Counted from the stretch's first letter, positions 52,059-61,800 are shown. The stretch: DNA of 64,000 bases from Sinorhizobium sp. 6-70 (GCF_030124375.1 NZ_JASKLS010000003.1:1-64000); one strand, 5' to 3'. The notes: generated from the sequence alone by a model not told the origin. Made by a program: numbers and translations.

Positions 52059-52165
52059 ACCTCGTCGCAAGACGATGTTGGCGATTAGAGAGTCTCGGGC
52101 CGGGCCTCACGAGGGTGGCTTGCTGGACTTTGCCGTCGGCTGAATACGATCAACGGAGCTAAAGC

Positions 52166-52945
52166 ATGAATGAACCGAAGGACAACGTACGGCTTGCAGG
52201 CAAGACCGTAATCATTACAGGTGCTGGCACCGGGATCGGTGCTGCGGCGGCGCATGCATTTGCGCGGGAGGGCGCGAGCGTGGTCCTTGTCGGCCGGCGG
52301 CACGATGTTCTCGAACAAACAGCCGTGAGCATCCAGGCGAAAGGCGGGACATCCTTGGCCATAGCTGGGGACGTGTCGCGCGCGGACGATGCCAGGCGCA
52401 TCGTTTTGGAAACGGTGCAGCATTTTGGCCGATTGGACCATCTGTTCAACAACGCCGGCATTCAGGGGAATGGAGATCCAATCGTTGACATGACGGAGGA
52501 AGCCTTCGACGAGATCATCGCCATCAATCTTAAAGGCGTATGGCTGATGACGAAATATGCACTGCAATCAATGCTGAAGAACGGCACGGACTGCGCGATC
52601 GTCAACACCTCGTCCTTTCTCTCGACAGCAGCGACGGCCGGTACGTCAGCCTATTCGGCCAGCAAGGCGGGACTTGATGCGATGATCCGGGCGATCGCGC
52701 TGGAGGTTGGTCCGGCTGGAATCCGCATCAACAATATCAATCCCGGCGTTATCGACACGCCCATGTTCCGGAAACATGGTGATGAAATCCGTGCTCCCCT
52801 GGCCGCCAAGGCGGCATTGAAGCGGCTTGGAACGCCGGAAGACATTGCTGACGTGGCCGTATGGCTCTGCACTGAAGAAGCCCGCTTCATCACCGGTCAG
52901 TCGATCCTCGTTGACGGCGGTTTCACCATCCCGGGGCCACGTTGA
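52166..52945 (+). CDS. Short-chain dehydrogenase/reductase (259 aa)
   Basis: Complete SDR: VIITGAGTGIGAAAAHAFAREGASVVLVGRR, NNAGIQGNG, NTSSFLSTAATAGTSAYSASKAGLDAMIRAIALEVGPAGIRINNINPGVIDTPMF and FITGQSILVDGGFTIPGPR. The YxxxK pair is in AYSASKAG. R in VGRR suggests NADP preference. An IS66 transposase remnant starts right after its stop. Confidence 0.92.
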   Translation: MNEPKDNVRLAGKTVIITGAGTGIGAAAAHAFAREGASVVLVGRRHDVLEQTAVSIQAKGGTSLAIAGDVSRADDARRIVLETVQHFGRLDHLFNNAGIQGNGDPIVDMTEEAFDEIIAINLKGVWLMTKYALQSMLKNGTDCAIVNTSSFLSTAATAGTSAYSASKAGLDAMIRAIALEVGPAGIRINNINPGVIDTPMFRKHGDEIRAPLAAKAALKRLGTPEDIADVAVWLCTEEARFITGQSILVDGGFTIPGPR

Positions 52946-53243
52946 CGCGCGGCTTTCCCGTTGGGTATCGCTTTGCCGTTTCCTTGATGACGGTAGTATT
53001 GAGGTCGATAACAATGCCGCTGAACGGGCAATCCGGCCGATTGCAATCACGAGAAAGAACTCACTCTTCGCCGGCAGCGACGGCGGCGGAAGGACCTGGG
53101 CGACCATCGCGACACTTCTGCAGACGGCAAAAATGAACAACGTCGCTCCGCTCGCCTGGCTCACTCAGCCCCTCGAGCGCATTGCCAATGGCTGGCCGAG
53201 CAGCGAAATCGACGCACTCATGCCGTGGAATTACGCCGCCTGA
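52946..53243 (+). pseudogene. IS66-family transposase (TnpC) C-terminal fragment
   Basis: Reads SRWVSLCRFLDDGSIEVDNNAAERAIRPIAITRKNSLFAGSDGGGRTWATIATLLQTAKMNNVAPLAWLTQPLERIANGWPSSEIDALMPWNYAA, the invariant tail of IS66 TnpC. The rest of the element is absent. It abuts the SDR stop, marking an old insertion or deletion border. Confidence 0.93.
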
Positions 53244-53640
53244 ACGGCCTCGGCTTGTCGCTTACTATGAGGGGGCATCCAAACCTGTAAACGGCATCCC
53301 CAAGACATCGATCCCGAGAACATTTCGATCGGCTAGCTAAGCGGTTGTTTTGCCACCGCAAACGGCTCAGCGTCATTTCCGGCTGCTTTTGAGCTCACAA
53401 TCGCTGCCTAGGCCAGACTCGGTTGCCGTTAGCATAGCATCCGCTGCCCATCATCAGGCAGTGTCCGCTCTTATGCTGCGTTGCGGCGAAAACCGCTTCA
53501 TCGGCCATGAATTCACCAAAACTTCGCGACAGAACGCTATTGCGGGTTGTCCGTCGGGAACGGAATACCTCTGCAAGCGGCAAAGTCGGCCGGCATCACC
53601 TCCCAATGTCTGGCGAGACTTTCAACGGGGATGACAGAGC
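53244..53640. other. Gene-free stretch after IS66 remnant
   Basis: About 400 bases. The first part is probably the non-coding end of the IS66 element; the middle holds the right copy of the 75-bp repeat. Nothing else is recognised before the pyruvyl transferase start at 53641, which has a ggggatg stretch a few bases upstream. Confidence 0.6.
53362..53434 (+). repeat. Degenerate 75-bp direct repeat, right copy
   Basis: Blocks cggctcag, catttccgg, tgcttttgag, aatcgctgcctag, gccagactcgg match 45321-45395 in order and orientation. Same side of the IS66 remnant as its right end, so it may be part of the IS non-coding end. Confidence 0.65.
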
Positions 53641-54984
53641 ATGAAAGTTGTAGTCGAAAACACCGTCTGCTTGAACACGGGCGACGCGGCCATTCTTTTC
53701 GCGATCAGGCATATCCTGAAATCGATATTGGGCGAGAAGGTCGAATTCCTGGTGTTCGACAGCCAGCCGGAAGTCGCCGCGCGACTGTATCCGAAAGAAC
53801 AATATCCCGACATCGAGCTTCGCAAACTCCCGTCGGAATCGATCTTCAAGTACAAATACGACGACAACACGGTCAAGAATGCGCTGAAGCAGGTCTATAA
53901 CCAGGCCGTGTTCCACGCCTTGCGTCATCTTGGCTGCGGCAATTATCTCGACCGGCGTTTCTTCAGTGATGAGGATCGAAAGAGCCTTGCGCTTTACAAG
54001 GACGCTGATCTGGTGATCACCACCGGAGGCACCTATCTCGTCGAGAACTATTCGCTCGAGCGGCGCATCAACCAGTTCAAGCTTGGTGAGATGCTCGGCA
54101 AGAAGACGATCTTCTTCACCCAGTCGCTCGGCCCGTTCGAGAAGCCCTACAACCGACGGATGCTTCCGCCGATTTTCGCCCGCAGCCCGCTGATCCTCCT
54201 GCGCGACGCGCGGTCGCGCAACCATATACTCGATCTCGTCGACGATCCGTCGAAATGCCACGTGGTCGCCGATTCCGTCTTCGCGCTTGCCGATGTCGAG
54301 CGGATCAAGGCGCTGCTGATGATCGGCCGTCCGGCACCGACGCGCCGCGTCGGTATCTCCGTGCGGCACTGGCATTACGTCAAGGGCGGCGACGGCGGCA
54401 TGGGCCGGTACATCGACTCCGTCCGCGAGATCGCGACGAAGCTCGTGCGCGACCACGGCAAGAAGGTCACGTTCATTTCGACCTGCCAGGGCGTGCCGGA
54501 GTACGCGCATGACGATTCGAAGACGGCGAACCTGATCGTCTCGGGACTCGCGCCCGAAATCGCCGAGCACGTGTCGGTCGATGCGTCGTTCCACACGCCG
54601 GAACAGTTGATGGCAATCGCCAGAGGGCTCGATTTCGTCGTGGCGACGCGCATGCACATGATGATCATGTCGCTTTGCGTCGGTACCCCGGTGCTGCCGA
54701 TCGCCTACGAGTTCAAGACCAAGGAAGTCGCCAAGCGCGTCGGCGTCGACGATGTGCTGCTCGATATCGATACGGTGACGCCGGAAGAGGCGAGCGGCAA
54801 GCTCGACCGCTTCGTCGGCAAGCTCGACCATTATCGCGAGACGAGCCTGAAGGCCGTGCTCGAGGAGCACGCCTCGGCGATGTCAGCGGCGGACCAACTG
54901 CGCCCCGTAATCGAAGGCCTATCGGCGTACGGCGCTCATGGCCTTCGAAAGGATGTCGAACAGGACCTGGCGCGGCTGGCGTAG
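53641..54984 (+). CDS. Polysaccharide pyruvyl transferase family protein (447 aa)
   Basis: Adds pyruvate ketals to sugars of exported polysaccharides, or a WcaK-like relative. The N-terminal MKVVVENTVCLNTGDAAILFAIRHILKSIL contains the NxGD nucleotide-binding motif; the middle has LVITTGGTYLVENYSLERRINQF, TIFFTQSLGPF; the end has VVATRMHMMIMSLCVGTPVLPIAYEFKTKEVA with the RxH motif. Its last 66 bases overlap the convergent flippase gene. Confidence 0.9.
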   Translation: MKVVVENTVCLNTGDAAILFAIRHILKSILGEKVEFLVFDSQPEVAARLYPKEQYPDIELRKLPSESIFKYKYDDNTVKNALKQVYNQAVFHALRHLGCGNYLDRRFFSDEDRKSLALYKDADLVITTGGTYLVENYSLERRINQFKLGEMLGKKTIFFTQSLGPFEKPYNRRMLPPIFARSPLILLRDARSRNHILDLVDDPSKCHVVADSVFALADVERIKALLMIGRPAPTRRVGISVRHWHYVKGGDGGMGRYIDSVREIATKLVRDHGKKVTFISTCQGVPEYAHDDSKTANLIVSGLAPEIAEHVSVDASFHTPEQLMAIARGLDFVVATRMHMMIMSLCVGTPVLPIAYEFKTKEVAKRVGVDDVLLDIDTVTPEEASGKLDRFVGKLDHYRETSLKAVLEEHASAMSAADQLRPVIEGLSAYGAHGLRKDVEQDLARLA

Positions 54985-56382
54985 GGTCAGCGCGAAGACG
55001 AGCGCAAGCCCGTAGTTGAGGCAGATCGCGGAAGCGAGGGCGAGGATGTCCGAGCTTCCCGTCAGGGCTTCCGGCAGCAGCCGGTAGCCGATCCAGGCGG
55101 CCAGGGCCGATACGAGAAAGAGGCCCTGGACGTAAAGGAAATCCATCGCCGAGACCGGCCCCACCCGCTGCAGCAGCCAGGCAAGCACCGGGACACGCAG
55201 GAGGCAGCCGCTGATCGCATAGGCGGCGGCGACACCGATCGCGCCCCATTGCAGGCCGACGACAAAGGAAAGCACCGTCGTCAGCGACGAATATATGCCC
55301 CAGCGGAACATCGTCTTCGTCTCGCCCTGGCAGATGAAGATCCAGCCCGTGGTGCTGGAGACCGGCTGCATCAGGCTCGCGATCCCGAGCCAGGCGAAGA
55401 TCGGCGCAACCGCCAGCCACTGCTCACCGAAAAGGATGCCGACCGTTGGTTCGGCCGCTACGGTCAGCGCCGCAATGCCGGGCATGGTGACCGCAGCGAG
55501 CAGCCAGTTGGTGCGCATGTAGATATCGCGAAACCGGGGCTTGTCCTCCTGGATGCGGCTCATCAGCGGTATCATCACACGCGACAGAGGCTGGGTGATG
55601 TTCTGCAGCGGGAACAGCAGAAGCTTGTAGGCGCGGTCGTAATAGCCGAGCTCGATCGGCCCGGAATACTTGCCGATCAGGACGTTGTCGAGATTGCGCG
55701 AAAAGAAGTTGACCAGGTTGAAGCCGGTGAGATTGGCACCGAACGAGATGATGTCGCGGTCGATTGCAAACGCCGGCCGGCCCGGCATCCAGCGCGTGGC
55801 CCACCATGCAGCCATGAGGGCGACGGCGGCGGAGGCCGCAGGCCCGATAACGAGCGACCAGTAGCCGAGGCCGAGATAGGCGGCCCCGGCAGTGACGAGA
55901 AGGCCCACGACTGCGGCATAGACATCGTTCAACGCCAGTTGTCCGAACTTCAGGTGCCGGTTCATCAAAGCGAGCGGCAGCGCGGCCAGGCTGCCGAGGA
56001 GCAGCGGCAGCGCTGCGGCAATCGCAATGGCCGTCATGCGCTGGTCGCCGTAGAAAACGGCAATTGCCGGGGAAAGCGCGACCACGACGAGGGTGCAGAT
56101 GAGACCGACGAGCGTACTGATCCAGAAGACGTGGTTGAGCTCCCTCTCCCCGATTTCCTTGCGCTGGATGACCGCCTGCTGAAGCCCGAGATTCTGAAAA
56201 AGCCCGACGAAGGCGACAACGGGGCTGACCGACGCGACGAGGCCGAAGTCCTCCGGTGCCAGCAAACGTGCGAGCACGACGACGGAGACGAACTGGATGA
56301 CCATGCGAATGGCCTGGGCACCACCCGTCACCAGCCCGCCACGAAGTGCGAGCCGACCGAATTGGATGTTTTCTGCGTTCAA
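54919..56382 (-). CDS. Polysaccharide flippase, Wzx/MviN-type (487 aa)
   Basis: Moves lipid-linked oligosaccharide across the inner membrane. About twelve hydrophobic segments; the opening LALRGGLVTGGAQAIRMVIQFVSVVVLARLLAPEDFGLVASVSPVVAFVGLFQNLGLQQAVIQRKEI is diagnostic of the PST family of Wzx-like exporters. Overlaps the pyruvyl transferase 3' end by 66 bp in opposite direction. Two glycosyltransferase genes lie upstream on the same strand. Confidence 0.92.
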   Translation of the reverse strand: MNAENIQFGRLALRGGLVTGGAQAIRMVIQFVSVVVLARLLAPEDFGLVASVSPVVAFVGLFQNLGLQQAVIQRKEIGERELNHVFWISTLVGLICTLVVVALSPAIAVFYGDQRMTAIAIAAALPLLLGSLAALPLALMNRHLKFGQLALNDVYAAVVGLLVTAGAAYLGLGYWSLVIGPAASAAVALMAAWWATRWMPGRPAFAIDRDIISFGANLTGFNLVNFFSRNLDNVLIGKYSGPIELGYYDRAYKLLLFPLQNITQPLSRVMIPLMSRIQEDKPRFRDIYMRTNWLLAAVTMPGIAALTVAAEPTVGILFGEQWLAVAPIFAWLGIASLMQPVSSTTGWIFICQGETKTMFRWGIYSSLTTVLSFVVGLQWGAIGVAAAYAISGCLLRVPVLAWLLQRVGPVSAMDFLYVQGLFLVSALAAWIGYRLLPEALTGSSDILALASAICLNYGLALVFALTLRQPRQVLFDILSKAMSAVRR

Positions 56383-56550
56383 GCGACTTGCCTCGACTGG
56401 GGCAATTCCGGGAAAAGTGTGCGATCGTTTTCCATCCGGAACTGCGTCGTTTCAAAGAGTTCGAGCGTTTTTCTGTTCCGCGAACTGTGAATGTTCTGGA
56501 TCGCGACGATTGCGGGTCGATCGCCCCAAATCGTAAAACCGCGATCGATC

Positions 56551-57756
56551 CTAGCGAGTTAGAGCAATGCGAGCGGGCGTCGCACCTTGCGCTCTGGCGA
56601 ACCGGGCGACGATCTCGGCGAAATCGTCGTCGAGCGCCTCCATGTCGAATTCCGCCTCGACCTTCTTCCTTGCTTGCAGCGCCACGACCTCGCATTGCTC
56701 CGGATGCTCCGCGACGAAGCGCAGCCGGCTTGCAAGCGTCTCGACGTCTCGTTCGTCGGCGAGGAAGCCCGTCTTCTGATCCTCGATCAATTCGGGAATG
56801 CCGGAATGGTTGGAACTCACCACCGTCAGGCCAGCGGCCATGGCCTCCATCAGCGCGACAGGGATGCCTTCGACATCGCCGTTCTTGGCCGTGACGCTCG
56901 GCAGCACGAAGGTGTGCGAGCGCCGCAGCCACTCCTTGACGTCCTGGTGGGCGAGGCTGCCGAGGAAGGAGACCTGTCCAGCGATGCCGAGCTCCGAGGC
57001 GAGCGCCTCCAGCTCTCGCCGCAAGGGACCGTCGCCGATGATCGTATAGCGCCAGGCGAGTTCCGGCGCGTCGGCACGCAGCCGCGCGAGCGCGCGCAGC
57101 GCGTATTCCACGCCCTTTTTCTCGGCCAGCCGGCATACGGAAATCAATTGCAGCGGAGCGCCGCGCCAGGATTTCCATTGATAGGGGATCTTCTTGAGAT
57201 CGATCCCCATATGGTGCACGGCAACCTTGGCTTCCGGCGCTCCGGCCTCCATCAGAACACGGCGAAAGAAGCCATTCACGGTAAGGTTCAGCGCGCCGTA
57301 TTCGAACAGGTCGTTGTATCGGCCGAGTCCCCGCTCCTGGAGCGGCACCCCGACATCGTAGCCGTGGAAGATCGTGACGATCGGCGGCTTTAGCCGCTTC
57401 CATTTCTTCAGTCGCGCGGCGCGAGCGCCGTTGTGCCCGAAATGGGCGACGAGGACATCGCATTCATTCAGGCGGGCGACGGACGACATGTCGAGCACGG
57501 TGGAGACCTTGTCGCGAATCTTCGCCGGCAGCCGCTCGATGGCTGGACGCATGCGCGCCGCCGCGCCCCACCAGTCACGGGTTCGTGCCAGAAGGGTGGC
57601 GAGCGGCTCCTGGCGCCGATCCGCGAAGTTATAATCCGACATCCCGTTGCAGACGACATCGACCTCGAAGCCGCGACGCAAGAGGCCGGCCATCTGGCCG
57701 ATGACGAAGGTTTCCGAAAGCGACGGAAACTGACCGACTATGAAACCGACGCGCAT
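56551..57756 (-). CDS. Glycosyltransferase family 4 protein (401 aa)
   Basis: GT-B retaining glycosyltransferase for polysaccharide assembly. N-terminal VGFIVGQFPSLSETFVIGQMAGLLRRGFEVDVVCNG (typical WcaL/AmsK-like) and C-terminal nucleotide-sugar motif VLPSVTAKNGDVEGIPVALMEAMAAGLTVVSSNHSGIPELI with the E-x7-E glutamates. It starts after the neighbouring glycosyltransferase with 9 bp between, so co-transcription is likely. Confidence 0.93.
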   Translation of the reverse strand: MRVGFIVGQFPSLSETFVIGQMAGLLRRGFEVDVVCNGMSDYNFADRRQEPLATLLARTRDWWGAAARMRPAIERLPAKIRDKVSTVLDMSSVARLNECDVLVAHFGHNGARAARLKKWKRLKPPIVTIFHGYDVGVPLQERGLGRYNDLFEYGALNLTVNGFFRRVLMEAGAPEAKVAVHHMGIDLKKIPYQWKSWRGAPLQLISVCRLAEKKGVEYALRALARLRADAPELAWRYTIIGDGPLRRELEALASELGIAGQVSFLGSLAHQDVKEWLRRSHTFVLPSVTAKNGDVEGIPVALMEAMAAGLTVVSSNHSGIPELIEDQKTGFLADERDVETLASRLRFVAEHPEQCEVVALQARKKVEAEFDMEALDDDFAEIVARFARAQGATPARIALTR

Positions 57757-57765
57757 GTTGCGGTC

Positions 57766-58851
57766 TCAAGAGGCCTTGAGCGCGGAGGCGCGGCTCGCGG
57801 CAGCGCGATCCAGAACCTCGAGGAATGCGGCAAACTGGCGGGCGGGCTGCATCAGCGGGCGTTCGGCGAATTTCGACGCCGCTGCCGACAGCCGTTCATA
57901 CTCGCCATCGTCGCTCCACAGACGGCGGATCGCGCCGGTCCATTGTTCGAGTGGTCCATCGTGGTCGAGAAGGATGCCGCCTTCGCCGATCGCTTCCGGC
58001 AACCCTCCGCGCGTCGATCCGACGACCGGAATGCCGCTGCAATGGGCCTCGGACGCCACCCGTCCCCAGGCCTCTTCCCATTTGCTCGGGGCAAGCAGGA
58101 TCTTCGTCCGCCCATAAACGGTCTTCATGTCGCTGGTGCGGTTTTCGAGTCGCACGTTCTTCAGCGGCGCGATGATCTTCTCGATCTCCGCCCGGTGATC
58201 GTCGGCGAGCTTCCAGCTCTCGACGAACAGGAAAGGAATGTCGGGGCATTGCTCGGCGATGCGAACCGCCAGCTCGAATCCCTTCTCGCTATACGGATTG
58301 ATGAAGGTCACATATTCGCGCGTCGTCGGCGTCTTGTAGGTTTCGGGATTGATCGTCGGCGGGATCACCACCGAGTCGATCCCGTATTTCTGCTTGTAGG
58401 TCCGGGCGGTGAATTCCGAATTCGCGATGTAGTGGGCGGCGGTCAGTTCCCTGAGGTCGCCGGCGAGTTCGTGAAATTCGACGTTTCGGAGATAGATCAC
58501 CAGCGGCACATTGTGCGCCTGCAACGCCTTTCCGATCGGAACCGATTTGTGGCACTGCACAACGGCCACGTCGGGGCGGAGCTTGTTGACGGCGAAAGTT
58601 GCCGCCTCCCACGGATGCCAGGCCCGAACGACGGGATAGCCGGGAAAGCTGTCCATCACGCCACGCTCTCCGGACAACTTAAGCTTGACGCGCGCCTTGA
58701 AGCCGAACATGCCGTCGCCGAACAGGGCGGCCAATACGCCGGCCTCATGACCACGGTCACGCAACTGCTGGACGAGGTGGTGCGTGCTCGACTGAACGCC
58801 GCCGCTGAACTCCGGATAATAACCGTTTCCGCCGGCAAACAGGACCTTCAT
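57766..58851 (-). CDS. Glycosyltransferase family 4 protein (361 aa)
   Basis: Second GT-B enzyme of the polysaccharide group. N-terminal MKVLFAGGNGYYPEFSGGVQSSTHHLVQQLRDRGHEAGVLAAL and C-terminal PSKWEEAWGRVASEAHCSGIPVVGSTRGGLPEAIGEGGIL with the E-x7-E motif. First gene of the three-gene minus-strand run (this, GT, flippase). Confidence 0.93.
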   Translation of the reverse strand: MKVLFAGGNGYYPEFSGGVQSSTHHLVQQLRDRGHEAGVLAALFGDGMFGFKARVKLKLSGERGVMDSFPGYPVVRAWHPWEAATFAVNKLRPDVAVVQCHKSVPIGKALQAHNVPLVIYLRNVEFHELAGDLRELTAAHYIANSEFTARTYKQKYGIDSVVIPPTINPETYKTPTTREYVTFINPYSEKGFELAVRIAEQCPDIPFLFVESWKLADDHRAEIEKIIAPLKNVRLENRTSDMKTVYGRTKILLAPSKWEEAWGRVASEAHCSGIPVVGSTRGGLPEAIGEGGILLDHDGPLEQWTGAIRRLWSDDGEYERLSAAASKFAERPLMQPARQFAAFLEVLDRAAASRASALKAS

Positions 58852-59288
58852 ACCGCTTCTCCTTCATCAGACATTTCGCCGTGACCGTGGGGCTGCACCT
58901 CACCCGAACGGGCGAGGCGAAAAGGCATCAACTCCAGAATGACGGCAATTGTTGGGTCGGTCGCCCTTGAGTCGGCGCAACCTGCGATATCAGGCCACAC
59001 ATGAGCGAAGGCGACGGGGCTGGCGCGGGAGTGTGGGAGCTTCCGAAAGAATATTCATCCAGCCGCAAGAAAGCAGTCCTCCACCGAGCCGGGTGACCGT
59101 GCGAGACAGGCGCGCAGCATTGCTGCACTGCAGCAGAGACTGTCACGGCGGGAGCAGATAGTCAATCGACGTTCACCCAATCGATCTAGCTCAAATGTGG
59201 TACGGGCATACGCGCGAACCGCTCGCTTGACGCCGCGGTCTTTCGAGCCTCAAATCGATCCCATAAAAAGCACGACGATGGGTGCATC
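58852..59288. other. Gene-free stretch between divergent glycosyltransferase and molybdoenzyme genes
   Basis: About 440 bases; no convincing gene, repeat family member or RNA. It must contain divergent promoters for both flanking units. A gcaggctgctgca-like self-complementary patch near 59117-59135 (gcattgctgcactgcagcag) is the only local structure noticed. Confidence 0.5.
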
Positions 59289-59951
59289 ATGGGCGACGAC
59301 GAACCGGTACCGGAAACGAAACTGACGTCCACCAAGCGGCAATGGGCGGCGGGTGGCAAGTTCCTGACGGGGCGCGTCGGGCGTCCGGAGATCGACCGCC
59401 TGCCACCCGGCCAGCATCTCGTCAACGACTGGCCGGTTCTGGATCTTGGACAGCAGCCGCACATTGCGCTGGAGACCTGGCGGCTTGACCTGACGGGCCT
59501 CATCGAGAGGCCCTTGTCGCTCGACTGGAGGGCGTTCCAGTCGTTGCCGCAGAGCGACAGTCTCTCCGACATCCATTGCGTGACGACCTGGTCGCGCTAC
59601 GACAATCGCTGGCACGGCGTGCTGACGCGCGATCTCCTCGACCTGGTGATGCCGAAGCCCGAGGCGGAATATGTCCTGTTGACGAGCTATGACGGCTATA
59701 CCACCAATCTTCCGCTCACCGACTTCGCCGCAGAGAACGCGATCCTTGCGACGAGTTGGGAAGGGGGCCCGATCAGCCGTGCCCACGGCGGCCCGATGCG
59801 CCTCGTCGTGCCGCATCTCTATCTCTGGAAAAGCGCAAAGTGGCTGACGCGGATCGATTTCCGCGCCGCCGACAGGGCCGGCTTCTGGGAGCGCAACGGC
59901 TATCATATGCGCGGAGACCCCTGGCTCGAGGAGCGCTATTCCGGCGATTGA
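59289..59951 (+). CDS. Sulfite-oxidase-like molybdopterin oxidoreductase (220 aa)
   Basis: SUOX-fold, Moco-dependent oxidoreductase (YuiH/MsrP-like). Metal-ligand Cys in SLSDIHCVTTWSRYDNRWHGV; further conserved EYVLLTSYDGYTTNLPLTDF, PMRLVVPHLYLWKSAKWLTRIDF. No Tat signal or dimer domain, so it is a short cytoplasmic-type member. Electron partner unknown. The start has only a weak ribosome site. Confidence 0.88.
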   Translation: MGDDEPVPETKLTSTKRQWAAGGKFLTGRVGRPEIDRLPPGQHLVNDWPVLDLGQQPHIALETWRLDLTGLIERPLSLDWRAFQSLPQSDSLSDIHCVTTWSRYDNRWHGVLTRDLLDLVMPKPEAEYVLLTSYDGYTTNLPLTDFAAENAILATSWEGGPISRAHGGPMRLVVPHLYLWKSAKWLTRIDFRAADRAGFWERNGYHMRGDPWLEERYSGD

Positions 59952-60054
59952 TGCGGGACCGCCTTCGGCAATGCAACCGGCGAATTTTGATGCTACAGTC
60001 GCCGGTTGAGGGCATCGTTTTGTGGGCAATCATTTTGAGTTGCGGGAGGAAAGC

Positions 60055-61800
60055 ATGCGCAGACTGAGCGTCAAGAGCCTGTCCTTTGCCTTGATATTCG
60101 CGCTTGGGGCGGCATCACCGTGGACGGCGCAGGCGGCGTCGCCGGAGCCGGTCAAGGCCGAGCACGGCATGGTGGTTACCGCCCAGCATCTCGCCTCCGA
60201 TATCGGCGTGGAAGTCTTGAAGAAGGGCGGCAACGCAATCGATGCGGCGGTGGCTGTCGGCTATGCGCTCGCCGTCGTCTATCCGACAGCGGGAAATATC
60301 GGCGGCGGTGGTTTCATGACCATCCGCTTCAAGGACGGCAAGACCACCTTTCTCGATTTTCGCGAACGCGCGCCGCTCGCCGCCACCAAATCGATGTATC
60401 TCGACGACAAGGGAAATCTCGTCAAAGGCTTGAGCACGGAAGGTTATCTCGCTGTCGGCGTGCCCGGTCCGGTGATGGGTTTTGAGCACGCGCGCAGCCG
60501 CTACGGGACGCGCCCGTTGCAGGACCTGATCGCGCCGGCGATCAAGCTCGCCAAGGATGGCTTCGTGCTGGAGCAGGGGGACATCGACTCGTTCGACGGT
60601 GAAACCGAGCGGCTGGCGAAGGATCCGGCGGCGGCGGCGATCTTCCTGAAACCCGACGGCAAGCCCTTTGCCGTCGGCGAGAAGCTGGTCCAGGCCGATC
60701 TGGCCGCCTCTCTGTCAAGCATCGCGGAGAAGGGGCCGGACGCCTTCTACAAGGGCACGATCGCCGACGCGATCGTCAAGGCGAGCGCGGATAAGGGCGG
60801 CATCCTCGCCAAGAAGGATTTCGAGCAATATGCCGTTCGCGAGCTGGAACCGGTCAAATGCAACTATCGCGGTTATGACATCGTGTCGTCGCCGCCGCCG
60901 TCGTCGGGCGGGGTCATCATCTGCGAGATCCTCAACATTCTCGAGGGCTATCCGCTTTCCTACCTCGGCTACGGTTCGGCCGAGACCGTGCATGCCATGA
61001 TCGAGGCCATGCGGCATGCCTATGTCGACCGCAACACCGCGCTCGGCGATCCGGACTTCGTCGAAAATCCGGTCAGCAAGCTCACCGACAAGGCCTATGC
61101 GAAGGAAATCCGCACGAAGATCGAACCGTTCAGGGCCGGCGTCTCGCAGGCGCTGATGCCGGCGGGTTTCGCCGAGAGCAAGGAGACGACCCACTATTCG
61201 ATCATCGACGACGAGGGCAACGCCGTCGCCGTCACCTATACGCTGAACGGCTCCTTCGGCGCCGGCGTCGTGGCGCCTGGAACCGGGATCCTGCTCAACA
61301 ACGAGATGGACGATTTCACCGCCAAGCCCGGCGCGCCCAATCTCTACGGCTTGGTCCAGGGCGAAGCGAACGCGATCGCGCCCGGCAAGACGCCGCTCTC
61401 GTCGATGAGCCCGACGATCATCTCAAAGGAAGGCAAGCCCTTCATGGTGATCGGCAGCCCCGGCGGCGCGCGCATCATCACGATCACGCTGGAAGCGATC
61501 ATCAATGTCATCGACCACGGCATGAACATCCAGGAAGCGGTCGATGCGCCGCGTCTTCACCATCAATGGCTGCCGGACAAGGTGTTCATGGAACCCTATG
61601 CGCTCTCGCCGGATACCCGCAAGCTTCTCGCCGCCATGGGCCATGATGTCGAGATTGACGAAAGCTGGAAGATCTGGGGGCAGGCAACAGGCATCCTCGT
61701 CGGCGGCGAAAACCTGGAGGAGATCGGGGCCGGCGGCGGCGCCCGCTACAACGGCGCGGTCGACAGCCGCATCGGGGCAGGCGCGGCGAGGGGGTATTAG
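60055..61800 (+). CDS. ggt: Gamma-glutamyltranspeptidase (581 aa)
   Basis: Periplasmic enzyme that hydrolyses or transfers the gamma-glutamyl group of glutathione; an autoprocessed N-terminal nucleophile hydrolase. Signal peptide MRRLSVKSLSFALIFALGAASPWTAQA; large subunit has GNIGGGGFMTIRFKDGKTTFLDFRERAP; cleavage site/catalytic Thr T378 is in KETTHYSIIDDEGNAVAVTYTLN; GSPGGARII closes the active site. ATG 60055 follows gggagga. Stop overlaps the convergent GNAT gene by 4 bp. Confidence 0.95.
   Translation: MRRLSVKSLSFALIFALGAASPWTAQAASPEPVKAEHGMVVTAQHLASDIGVEVLKKGGNAIDAAVAVGYALAVVYPTAGNIGGGGFMTIRFKDGKTTFLDFRERAPLAATKSMYLDDKGNLVKGLSTEGYLAVGVPGPVMGFEHARSRYGTRPLQDLIAPAIKLAKDGFVLEQGDIDSFDGETERLAKDPAAAAIFLKPDGKPFAVGEKLVQADLAASLSSIAEKGPDAFYKGTIADAIVKASADKGGILAKKDFEQYAVRELEPVKCNYRGYDIVSSPPPSSGGVIICEILNILEGYPLSYLGYGSAETVHAMIEAMRHAYVDRNTALGDPDFVENPVSKLTDKAYAKEIRTKIEPFRAGVSQALMPAGFAESKETTHYSIIDDEGNAVAVTYTLNGSFGAGVVAPGTGILLNNEMDDFTAKPGAPNLYGLVQGEANAIAPGKTPLSSMSPTIISKEGKPFMVIGSPGGARIITITLEAIINVIDHGMNIQEAVDAPRLHHQWLPDKVFMEPYALSPDTRKLLAAMGHDVEIDESWKIWGQATGILVGGENLEEIGAGGGARYNGAVDSRIGAGAARGY

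Noticed and set aside
58949..59161. Possible 70-residue gene between the glycosyltransferase and the molybdoenzyme
   Set aside because: No ribosome site, no domain, Arg/Ser-rich composition typical of random GC-rich sequence.
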